A stretch of 12,051 bases of DNA from CBFDBT01 sp965603115 (lineage in GTDB: Bacteria; Pseudomonadota; Alphaproteobacteria; Sphingomonadales; Kordiimonadaceae): positions 1 to 12,051 of the forward strand of contig CBFDBT010000063.1 of assembly GCA_965603115.1 (NCBI GenBank), written 5' to 3'. The notes beneath the pieces were generated by a model that was not told the origin of the DNA, made no database searches, and saw only the letters and a list, made by a program, of their open reading frames with translations. How positions within the stretch are numbered: the first letter of the stretch is position 1; each line of letters starts with the position of its first letter. Of the stretch, positions 5,006-11,492 are shown one piece after another. Position numbers and translations under genes: made by a program.

Positions 5006-7852
5006 ATGACGTCACGTTCCCTATTGCCACAAATGACAAAAGAGTTAGCCGCTTGCCGTAAACTTGCGGAAAACACGCCCTTGGTAAATCCCTATCAACA
5101 GCTTTCCTATAGCTTCCTTGGCAGCATGAAAGAGGGGGAGGTGTCCGCCGATGACCTGAAGGGTCTGATTGGCGAGCTGACCACAAGTGCTTTTGCCTGC
5201 CGTATGGAGCGCGCGAAAAAATATCTACACGAAACTGATCTTGCAGCCAATATGGAGAGCATGCGATCGCTCTTGAAAGGTTTCATTACGGTAGACGGGG
5301 GTACTCGTCCTTTTGCTGAGTTTAGGGATAAAATAGAGCGGGATCTTGTAGGTATTGTCATTACGGCGCATCCAACTTTCGGGTTCAGTTCAGAGCAATA
5401 TGATGGATTAGCTGCGATGATAACTGGCGAGCCTGCTCAGGATATGTCGCAGACTATCGGCCAGAGCCCAGAGCAGGGTCTTACGCTGGAGTATGAATTT
5501 AAGGCAGCTAATAAAGCCTTGAGCAATTTGCAGGAAGCTCTTCTTACGCTCTATGACATTGTTTTGGACGTAGCTGCGCAATATTACCCAGATGACTGGG
5601 CAGAGCTAATGCCGCGTTTGGTGACGCAAGCATCCTGGGTTGGTTTTGACGTGGATGGCCGCGATGATATTAGTTGGCTAACGACGATCCGCTTTCGCTA
5701 TCAAATGGCGCTTATGCAAGTTGAGCGCTATAAAGCGATGGTTCAAGAGTTGAAGAATGGGCAAGGGGCTGATTTAAGCGTTGAGCTTGATGCTATCACA
5801 ACCAGCCTGAATGATTTTGAAGTGCTTTATCATGAGGGCGCTGACAGCATTGCCGAAGATCCAGACGATGTTGATCAAATCCGCGCCTTTTCTAAGGCTG
5901 TAGCTGATACAAAAGAGGTGGTTTTACCAACTTTTGATGCGTTAAAAGCAAGCCTTGATGTGGCTTTGCAGAAAGCTAATGATCCGGTCGTAAAGCGCAA
6001 GGTTAGCATTATCAAGGCAGCACTTGGTAATTTTGGTTTGGGTCTCAGCCATATTCATTTCCGCTTAAACGCCGTGCATTTGCACAATGCTATCCGTCCG
6101 ATGGTGGCGATGACTAAAGAGCCGGACGAATCTTCAAGTCGCCGTCGCTACATGAAGGCTGTCTCTAAAGTGCTCGATGGCATAGACGAGCAGACAATTG
6201 GTTTCGAGAGCATCATGCATGAAAAAACCACCGCCAAGCGGCTTTTCATGATGATAGCGCAGATTCAAAAATATATTGACCCCATAACACCTATCCGATT
6301 TTTAATTGCAGAAGCGGATACGCCTTTCACCGTTTTGGCGGCGCTGAGCTATGCTAAATTATTCGGAGTGGATGACAGCATTGATATTTCGCCACTGTTT
6401 GAAACAGATATTGCCCTCACACGCGGAGCTGAAGTGATAGAGGAGCTGTTGGAGAACCCGCACTATTTTGCTTATGTGAAAAAACGCAAGCGCCTGACTA
6501 TTCAAGCGGGATACTCGGATGCTGGGCGTTATTTAGGCCAAGTTGCTGCAGGACTAGCTATTGAGCGTTTGCGCATGAAGCTCATTCGACTGTGGAAAAA
6601 GTTTGATCTCGCTGATGTGGAGTTGGTGATATTCGATACTGGCGGCGAGAGCCATGGACGCGGTGCGCACCCGGAAGGTTTTAATGGCCGACTGAATTAT
6701 ATGCACAGCCCCGAGAGTCGTCATATGGTTACTCAAAATGGCATTATGTATAAACAGGAATTTAGCCTGCAGGGCGGGGATGGTTATCTTTGGCTTCATA
6801 ACAAACAGCTTGCTTTTGCAACACTGACACGTGTGCTTGAAAATGTTGTGGCCGAGCCGGAACACACTGAAGATGCTTTTTATGCTGACACAGATTGGTC
6901 GCTGGACTTTTTTCTCTCGGTGCAAAATTATAATAAGGGCATTGCGTCAAGTGCTGACTATTTGCGCTTAATCTCGCTTCTGGGTACAGATGTTTCTTAT
7001 CCTTCTGGCTCACGTATGACCATTCGCAGCGATGAAGGCATTGCGGTGCGTAGTCTGGAAAAACTTTCACAAATCAGGGCTATCCCGAACAATATGTTGT
7101 TGCAGCAATTGGGCTTTTTTGCCAATAGCATTGGCGGAGTGGGGACAGCCCTTGCACAAGATCGTGATGGCTTTTGGAAAATGTATAATAAGTCCCCGCG
7201 TCTTCGCCACATCATGAAGTTGGTACTGGGTGCTGTGGACCTGACCGACGAAGATATCCTTGGTGCTTATGCGGCAATTTACCGGCCTCGATATTGGATG
7301 CACTCTGGGCGACTTGAAAAAGACACGCACAATCACCAGCGTATGTTGCGTTTGGCTAAAATGATGGAAATTCACGGGGTTTATGAAAATCTGAACCGTA
7401 TAGAGTTACGATTGCGGCAAGATTTGATGCTGCTTGATGATGGCATGAAAAACCAAGACATGGTCTATGATGGTTTTAACTTGAGCAAAGAAGACCGGGA
7501 AAGCTATCAGCTATTACATGTTCTACGTATGGCTATTTTGCAAAAGCTGTTTATTACTTTGACACGTATTCCACGCTTTCGGGATTATAATGGTATCAGC
7601 GTAACAGACTTGGTGATGCAGATATTAAACATGAAAGTTACACCCTCGCTCAAGATGCTGAAGAAAATATTTCCAACCGAGGCGAGCTATCAAATTGACG
7701 AGGAAAACCCTGAAAACATCACCTATGATGATAAAGACGGGCTGGGGTACGAGTATGAAAACCGCGTTATCTTTGATGAAATCCAAAAAGATTTTGACCA
7801 TATTCGTACCATATCGCTGGCTATATCAGCCTATATCGGGGCGATGGGCTAA
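5006..7852 (+). CDS. Divergent phosphoenolpyruvate carboxylase homologue (948 aa)
   Basis: Homologous along its whole length to PEP carboxylase (E. coli enzyme 883 aa), which makes oxaloacetate from PEP and bicarbonate. Retained equivalents of E. coli residues, by my alignment: His138 as His122 in ITAHPT (119-124); Arg396 as Arg353 in HFRLN; Glu506 as Glu466 in PLFET; Asp543 as Asp505 in GYSD; Arg587 as Arg552; Arg699 as Arg670 in SGSR; Arg713 as Arg691 in IRAIP. Changed: the FHGRGG loop (His579, Arg581) reads FDTGGE at 543-548, and Lys546 is Arg508. The C-terminus ends IGAMG rather than the usual NTG-type end, keeping the final Gly. Extra length lies in insertions, for example about 248-290. 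It is last in the scoAB cluster, 43 bp after the deformylase-like gene. Either a divergent PEP carboxylase subfamily with a rearranged active site or an enzyme with a different reaction. Family membership is secure; activity is not. Confidence 0.8.
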   Translation: MTSRSLLPQMTKELAACRKLAENTPLVNPYQQLSYSFLGSMKEGEVSADDLKGLIGELTTSAFACRMERAKKYLHETDLAANMESMRSLLKGFITVDGGTRPFAEFRDKIERDLVGIVITAHPTFGFSSEQYDGLAAMITGEPAQDMSQTIGQSPEQGLTLEYEFKAANKALSNLQEALLTLYDIVLDVAAQYYPDDWAELMPRLVTQASWVGFDVDGRDDISWLTTIRFRYQMALMQVERYKAMVQELKNGQGADLSVELDAITTSLNDFEVLYHEGADSIAEDPDDVDQIRAFSKAVADTKEVVLPTFDALKASLDVALQKANDPVVKRKVSIIKAALGNFGLGLSHIHFRLNAVHLHNAIRPMVAMTKEPDESSSRRRYMKAVSKVLDGIDEQTIGFESIMHEKTTAKRLFMMIAQIQKYIDPITPIRFLIAEADTPFTVLAALSYAKLFGVDDSIDISPLFETDIALTRGAEVIEELLENPHYFAYVKKRKRLTIQAGYSDAGRYLGQVAAGLAIERLRMKLIRLWKKFDLADVELVIFDTGGESHGRGAHPEGFNGRLNYMHSPESRHMVTQNGIMYKQEFSLQGGDGYLWLHNKQLAFATLTRVLENVVAEPEHTEDAFYADTDWSLDFFLSVQNYNKGIASSADYLRLISLLGTDVSYPSGSRMTIRSDEGIAVRSLEKLSQIRAIPNNMLLQQLGFFANSIGGVGTALAQDRDGFWKMYNKSPRLRHIMKLVLGAVDLTDEDILGAYAAIYRPRYWMHSGRLEKDTHNHQRMLRLAKMMEIHGVYENLNRIELRLRQDLMLLDDGMKNQDMVYDGFNLSKEDRESYQLLHVLRMAILQKLFITLTRIPRFRDYNGISVTDLVMQILNMKVTPSLKMLKKIFPTEASYQIDEENPENITYDDKDGLGYEYENRVIFDEIQKDFDHIRTISLAISAYIGAMG

Positions 7853-7858
7853 GCGCAT

Positions 7859-8401
7859 CTAAAAAGGTGGTGTGCAGCAACTGATCACCTCACAGGTTTC
7901 ACGCCCGACGTTTTTGAAACTATGGGGGATAGAGCTGCTAAAATAATAGCCTTCGCCTGCTTTTAGAGTGCGGACCTCGTCTCCAACCCTAATTTCAAGA
8001 CGCCCACTGATCACAACGCCAGCTTCTTCACCTTCATGGGTGATTTTCTTTTTGCCAGTAGAGCCGCCAACGGGATAAAACTCTTTGAGCATTTGCATGG
8101 CCCGACCTTCCATATGTGGACCAAATTGCATGAATTGCACATTGCCCGCGCCAACATCAATAAAGTCTTCTTGGGTAAAGAATATCTTTTGCTTGTGTGT
8201 GATACCTTCGTCAAAAAAATCGGAGGTTGATACGCCTAGACCGCCTAGAATTTTCATTAATAAACTGAAAGACGGATCGCTATTGCCGCGCTCAATTTGA
8301 GAAATAGTACCATTGCTGACACCAACGCGTCGCGCCAACTCTCGTTGAGATATATCCATGTTGCGTCGAATGAGTCGGACATGTTTTCCTAAGTCTATCA
8401 T
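7859..8401 (-). CDS. PuuR-like HTH (XRE)-cupin transcriptional regulator
   Basis: A 180-aa DNA-binding regulator with the two-domain layout of PuuR, the E. coli repressor of putrescine use (185 aa). Residues 6-62 form an XRE-type helix-turn-helix domain, with SQRELARRVGVSN then GTISQIERG as the recognition region (18-39). Residues about 100-176 form a small cupin: HEGEE at 122-126, Gly133, and the second-motif His160 in IPHSF, closely matching PuuR's KHQGEE and IPHSF. The cupin probably senses a small amine- or amino-acid-derived ligand. It is divergent from the aminotransferase across a 154-bp region with a palindrome over its own -10-like box, which suggests control of both genes and autoregulation. 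Its ribosome site is weak (GAGAG). It ends 6 bp from the convergent PEPC-like gene. The ligand is not predictable from sequence. Confidence 0.88.
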   Translation of the reverse strand: MIDLGKHVRLIRRNMDISQRELARRVGVSNGTISQIERGNSDPSFSLLMKILGGLGVSTSDFFDEGITHKQKIFFTQEDFIDVGAGNVQFMQFGPHMEGRAMQMLKEFYPVGGSTGKKKITHEGEEAGVVISGRLEIRVGDEVRTLKAGEGYYFSSSIPHSFKNVGRETCEVISCCTPPF

Positions 8402-8417
8402 GTGAATGCTCTCTAGA

Positions 8418-8435
8418 TGTTTATTATACTAAACA
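8418..8435. promoter_or_regulatory. Candidate operator for the PuuR-like regulator
   Basis: TGTTTA-TTATAC-TAAACA is an 18-bp palindrome with perfect 6-bp arms and only one mismatched pair (T8424/C8429). On the minus strand it contains TATAAT (8423-8428), 22 bp before the regulator's start codon, so a protein bound here would block the regulator's own promoter. A partial second copy of its left part begins at 8436. The binding partner is inferred from position. Confidence 0.5.
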
Positions 8436-8545
8436 TTATTATACTATATTGCATAAATATCAATGACTTAGTTGGTTTAATAAAAATGGGTTGTTTAATA
8501 AAGGCTTATTGGTATCCTATTTACATTACTGATATTTGGACTTCT

Positions 8546-8550
8546 GGAGG
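8546..8550 (+). promoter_or_regulatory. Ribosome binding site that sets the aminotransferase start
   Basis: GGAGG lies 5 nt before ATG 8556. An in-frame GTG at 8550 overlaps this site itself and so cannot be the start; the protein begins MSQENLK at 8556. Confidence 0.85.
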
Positions 8551-8555
8551 TGATT

Positions 8556-9884
8556 ATGTCACAGGAAAACTTGAAAAATGATGATCTGGCAGCTTACTGG
8601 ATGCCCTTTACGCCCAACAGAGTGTTTAAGGCTAATCCGCGTATTATGGAGCGGGCTGAGGGACAATTTTATTATACCTCTGACGGGCGCAAGGTTCGGG
8701 ATGGTTTTTCTGGTCTATGGTGTAGCAACCTTGGTCATTGCCATCCCAAAATAACCGAAGCCATCCAAGAGCAGGCGGGTAGTATGGATTATTCCCCTGC
8801 CTTTAATTTTGGCCACGCTCCAGCGTTTGAGCTTGCCAATAGGGTCGCCGATCAGTTTCCGGGTGATTTGAACCATGTATTTTTCACCAACTCAGGGTCA
8901 GAAGCGGTCGACACCGCGCTTAAAATGGCCATCGCCTATCATCGCATAAGGGGTGAAGGTACACGGACACGTCTCATTGGTCGAGCCAGTGGCTACCACG
9001 GCGTAGGCTTTGGCGGCATATCGGTTGGTGGCATGGTCAATAACCGCAAATTTTTTGGCTCGCTTTTACCCGGGGTCGACCATTTGACAATGCCCTATAC
9101 ACCTGATGTAAGCGCTTATTCTCGTGGGCTCACAGATGAAGATGTTGATCAGTATGGCAAGGAGCTTGAAAATATCATTGCTTTGCATGATGCCTCAACC
9201 ATAGCAGCGGTTATTATCGAACCCGTGGTTGGTTCCGCTGGTGTCTTCACCCCGCCTAAAGGCTATATAGAGCGCCTGCGGGAAATAACGGCTAAACACG
9301 GCATTTTACTTATCTTTGACGAAGTGATCACCGCTTTTGGTCGCTTGGGCGCATCCAATGCCTGCCATTATTTTGGTGTGGTGCCAGATATTGTCACCAC
9401 CGCTAAGGGCATCAATAACGGTACGGTGCCGATGGGGGCGACAATTGCTTCTAAGACAATTTATGACACTTTCATTGAGGGCACAAAGGCAGGCGTAGAA
9501 TTCTTCCACGGCTTTACCTATAGCGCACACCCACTTGCGGTGGCGGCAGGGTTAGCAGCACAAGACGTTTTTGAGCAAGAAGGCGTCTATGAGCAAGTCA
9601 GTGCACTTACGGGATATTTTGAGGACTTGTTGCATGGCTTGAAGGATGAGGCCTATGTAGCGGATGTACGTAATTTAGGCTATATGGGCGGATTAACTAT
9701 AGCCCAGCGAGACGGAGTTATGGGCGCACGGGCTTACGATGTTTTCTTGAAGTCTTATGAAGTGGGTGTCACGGTGCGCTCCAATGGCGATACCATTGCC
9801 ATTGCCCCTATTCTCACATCTACCAAGGAAGACTTGGAAGATATAATCGATTGTGTGCGTAAAGGTTTGCAGGCGGTTAATTAA
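8556..9884 (+). CDS. Omega-amino-acid:pyruvate aminotransferase (class III, PLP)
   Basis: A 442-aa cytosolic class III transaminase, about the length of the Pseudomonas omega-amino-acid:pyruvate enzyme (449 aa), which converts beta-alanine plus pyruvate to malonate semialdehyde plus alanine. Residues from ATG 8556: substrate-pocket Trp55 in GLWCSNLGH, PLP-phosphate loop TNSGSEA (111-117), ring-stacking Tyr147 in GYHG, cofactor Asp255 in FDEV, Schiff-base Lys284 in TTAKGINNG, and Arg408 near the C-terminal GDTIAIAP, a candidate substrate-carboxylate arginine. All expected active-site residues are present. The divergent PuuR-like regulator suggests induction by an amine or amino acid. Substrate could be beta-alanine, a polyamine intermediate such as putrescine, or another omega-amine; the WMPFTPNR start and overall pattern favour the beta-alanine/pyruvate group. 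It ends at a strong terminator. Confidence 0.9.
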   Translation: MSQENLKNDDLAAYWMPFTPNRVFKANPRIMERAEGQFYYTSDGRKVRDGFSGLWCSNLGHCHPKITEAIQEQAGSMDYSPAFNFGHAPAFELANRVADQFPGDLNHVFFTNSGSEAVDTALKMAIAYHRIRGEGTRTRLIGRASGYHGVGFGGISVGGMVNNRKFFGSLLPGVDHLTMPYTPDVSAYSRGLTDEDVDQYGKELENIIALHDASTIAAVIIEPVVGSAGVFTPPKGYIERLREITAKHGILLIFDEVITAFGRLGASNACHYFGVVPDIVTTAKGINNGTVPMGATIASKTIYDTFIEGTKAGVEFFHGFTYSAHPLAVAAGLAAQDVFEQEGVYEQVSALTGYFEDLLHGLKDEAYVADVRNLGYMGGLTIAQRDGVMGARAYDVFLKSYEVGVTVRSNGDTIAIAPILTSTKEDLEDIIDCVRKGLQAVN

Positions 9885-9885
9885 A

Positions 9886-9914
9886 AAAAGCCCCCGCATT
9901 GTGCGGAGGCTTTT
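9886..9914. terminator. Strong bidirectional intrinsic terminator
   Basis: AAAAGCC-C-CCGCA (9886-9898), a TTG loop, then TGCGG-A-GGCTTTT (9902-9914). The stem is GC-rich with a single C/A mismatch and is flanked by an A-run on the left and a T-run on the right, so it works on either strand. It begins directly after the aminotransferase stop and ends 7 bp before the helicase stop, serving both convergent genes. Confidence 0.9.
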
Positions 9915-9920
9915 GAAGTC

Positions 9921-11234
9921 TTAAGCAGCTTTTTGACCAGATCGGCCACCTGAGCGGCCCCGGTTGCGACGTTGCTGTCCACCTGAAGACTTATTGCTGT
10001 TGTCGCCGTTTGCGCGCCTGTTGTTTTGGCGTGGAGGGCGTCCGCCGCCCCGATTGCCTGATCTGCCTTTTGGCTTTGGTGCATCGGCGTAGGCAGGACG
10101 ATCGCCAATAATATCGATTTTGCGTTTAATGAGCTTTTCAATATCGCGCAGATATGCGCCTTCTTCATCATCACAAAAGGATATAGCTATACCTTTATTG
10201 CCTGCGCGCGCTGTGCGACCAATACGGTGGACATAGCTTTCTGGCTCGTTTGGTAGATCAAAGTTAATCACATGGGTGACATCTGAGACATCAATGCCGC
10301 GGGCTGCAATATCGGTTGCAACCAAAACGCGGATCTTGCCAGCGTGGAACTCACCGAGGGCTTTTTGGCGTGCTGATTGTGACTTGTTGCCGTGGATGGC
10401 AGCCGACAAAAAGTTATGCTGGTCGAGATGCTTTACCACGCGATTTGCGCCATGTTTGGTGCGAGTAAAAACAATCACCTTTTTCATGTTTCTGTCAGTT
10501 AGCAATTCGGTCAGCTTGTTGCGCTTAAGGTTTTTTGTCACAAAATGAACGCTCTGCTTGATACGATCAACTGTGATAACTTCAGGGCGCACTTCAGCCC
10601 GTTTTGGGTTGGTAAGAAACTGATTAGCAAGGCGCTCAACTTCTGGCGCCATGGTTGCTGAAAATAGAAGTGTCTGGCGCTTGGCAGGGGCTTTAGCGAT
10701 AATTTTTTTCATATCGTTAATAAAGCCCATGTCTAGCATGCGGTCTGCTTCATCAAGAACCAAAACTTTAATAGCATTAATGCGCACAGCGCCTTGGTTC
10801 ATCAAGTCAAGCAAGCGACCAGGCGTGGCGATAAGAATATCAACGCCGCGGGCAAGCTTTTTAATTTGTGGGCCGGCTTTAACGCCGCCAAAAACAGTTG
10901 TGTAACTGAGGTTTAGATATTTACTGTAAACCCCGACATTCTCGCCAATTTGAATAGCAAGTTCACGGGTTGGGGCCAAGATAAGTACCTGTGTACTTTT
11001 GGGCTGGGGCCGGTCACCATCTTTTGCAAGTCTGTTGAGAATGGGCAGCGAAAAGGCCGCGGTTTTACCGGTACCAGTTTGGGCAAGGCCCAGCAAATCA
11101 TGACCATCAATTAGATGGGGGATTGCTTGCTGTTGAATTGGGGTTGGAGTTTTATAACCACTCTCGTCGAGTGTACGCAATATTTCTTTTGTCAGGGAAA
11201 GATCCTGAAATTGTATGTTTGTCAATGTAGACAT
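9921..11234 (-). CDS. rhlE: RhlE-type DEAD-box ATP-dependent RNA helicase
   Basis: A 437-aa RNA helicase that unwinds short RNA duplexes with ATP, with likely roles in ribosome assembly or RNA decay. Motifs in order: Q motif with F9 and TPIQ (31-34), Walker A AQTGTGKT (51-58), Ia PTREL (88-92), TPGR (137-140), DEAD (161-164), SAT (192-194), RecA2 motifs VIVFTRTK (253-260) and ATDIAARGID (306-315), and HRIGRTARAG (336-345). After residue 380 comes a basic Gly/Arg/Asn-rich tail, an RNA-binding extension common in RhlE. The ATG at 11234 has AGG just one base before it, too close to act as its ribosome site; the same AGGA is 8 nt before TTG 11225 (Leu4), so that start is possible. A hairpin and a possible heat-shock-type promoter lie upstream. 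CsdA/DeaD and SrmB are less likely because of the length. Confidence 0.92.
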   Translation of the reverse strand: MSTLTNIQFQDLSLTKEILRTLDESGYKTPTPIQQQAIPHLIDGHDLLGLAQTGTGKTAAFSLPILNRLAKDGDRPQPKSTQVLILAPTRELAIQIGENVGVYSKYLNLSYTTVFGGVKAGPQIKKLARGVDILIATPGRLLDLMNQGAVRINAIKVLVLDEADRMLDMGFINDMKKIIAKAPAKRQTLLFSATMAPEVERLANQFLTNPKRAEVRPEVITVDRIKQSVHFVTKNLKRNKLTELLTDRNMKKVIVFTRTKHGANRVVKHLDQHNFLSAAIHGNKSQSARQKALGEFHAGKIRVLVATDIAARGIDVSDVTHVINFDLPNEPESYVHRIGRTARAGNKGIAISFCDDEEGAYLRDIEKLIKRKIDIIGDRPAYADAPKPKGRSGNRGGGRPPRQNNRRANGDNSNKSSGGQQRRNRGRSGGRSGQKAA

Positions 11235-11242
11235 CCTAATTG

Positions 11243-11275
11243 GCAGGCAATACCAATTGTTGGTTTTTTGCCTGC
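11243..11275 (-). promoter_or_regulatory. Stable leader hairpin next to the rhlE start
   Basis: Outer arms GCAGGCAA (11243-11250) and TTGCCTGC (11268-11275) are perfectly complementary over 8 bp. Inside them ACCAA (11252-11256) and TTGGT (11260-11264) pair around a 3-nt loop, with a small asymmetric bulge. In the rhlE transcript the hairpin ends 8 nt before the ATG. There is no U-run after it on either strand, so it is not a normal terminator; a role in translation control or mRNA stability is an inference. Confidence 0.6.
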
Positions 11276-11339
11276 AGAAGGCCGTTCACGCGCGAGGGGA
11301 ACAGCTTGATTAATAAATAAATGGATTTGCTCGGGCTTT

Positions 11340-11354
11340 AATTGCAAGGCAATT
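11340..11354. repeat. Short perfect inverted repeat
   Basis: AATTGC-AAG-GCAATT, 6-bp perfect arms, on the plus strand followed by three further T residues. It may be an operator in the rhlE leader, or a weak hairpin; it is too short to call a terminator. Confidence 0.3.
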
Positions 11355-11384
11355 TTTCGCGCTCACCAAGGAAAATCAAGCTAT

Positions 11385-11413
11385 AGATGGTGGTATATGA
11401 TGCAAATGTCAAG
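11385..11413 (-). promoter_or_regulatory. Candidate rhlE promoter, RpoH (heat-shock sigma)-like
   Basis: On the minus strand CTTGAC (complement of 11408-11413) is followed after 17 bp by CCATCT (complement of 11385-11390). This resembles alphaproteobacterial RpoH promoters (CTTGAA-type -35, CCANAT-type -10). CTTGAC also contains TTGAC(A), a perfect sigma70 -35, but no good TATAAT lies 16-18 bp from it. The transcript would have a leader of about 145 nt including both inverted repeats. Confidence 0.4.
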
Positions 11414-11438
11414 CTTTTCAATATTTTAAGTGAAAATA

Positions 11439-11452
11439 CACACTATGGTGTG
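11439..11452. repeat. Imperfect palindrome upstream of the APH-like gene
   Basis: CACAC-TATG-GTGTG: 5-bp perfect arms around a 4-bp centre, 40 bp before the APH-like start codon. Size and position suit a regulator binding site, but no partner can be named. Confidence 0.3.
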
Positions 11453-11492
11453 CTAGTAAAAGCTCTGATTTGTTGAGTGAGGAAATAGATGC

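Larger units (their letters stand above)
8402..8555. promoter_or_regulatory. Divergent control region of regulator and aminotransferase
   Basis: A very AT-rich 154-bp gap with several ordered repeats: a near-palindrome at 8418-8435; an 11-bp direct repeat TTATTATACTA at 8421-8431 and 8436-8446 (15-bp period); and a 10-bp direct repeat GTTTAATAAA at 8475-8484 and 8493-8502 (18-bp period). On the minus strand each TTATTATACTA copy contains a TATAAT. A weak plus-strand promoter may be TTGGTA (from about 8510) with GATATT 16 bp later. The repeats fit cooperative binding by a dimeric regulator such as the adjacent PuuR-like protein. Confidence 0.55.
11235..11492. other. Divergent region between rhlE and the APH-like gene
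   Basis: This 258-bp gap contains no credible gene. Seen from the right it holds a 14-bp imperfect palindrome CACAC-TATG-GTGTG (11439-11452), a promoter-like element for rhlE on the minus strand (11385-11413), a 15-bp inverted repeat AATTGC-AAG-GCAATT (11340-11354), and a long hairpin next to the rhlE start (11243-11275). I could not place a convincing plus-strand promoter for the APH-like gene. Confidence 0.6.

Noticed and set aside
6554..7375. Several minus-strand frames of about 70-125 codons opposite the PEPC-like gene
   Set aside because: All overlap each other and the 948-aa gene; none has a recognisable motif.
8550..8555. GTG start two codons upstream of the aminotransferase ATG
   Set aside because: The GTG overlaps the GGAGG ribosome site, so initiation must be at ATG 8556.
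9881..10174. 97-codon minus-strand frame overlapping the rhlE 3' end
   Set aside because: It is a second reading of the low-complexity Gly/Arg tail of rhlE and runs through the terminator; not a gene.
11115..11309. 64-codon plus-strand frame across the rhlE start
   Set aside because: Mostly antisense to the conserved helicase N-terminus and crosses the leader hairpin; no ribosome site seen.
11340..11357. AATTGC-AAG-GCAATT followed by Ts as a plus-strand terminator
   Set aside because: The stem is only 6 bp and AT-rich, and no plus-strand gene ends nearby; listed only as an inverted repeat.
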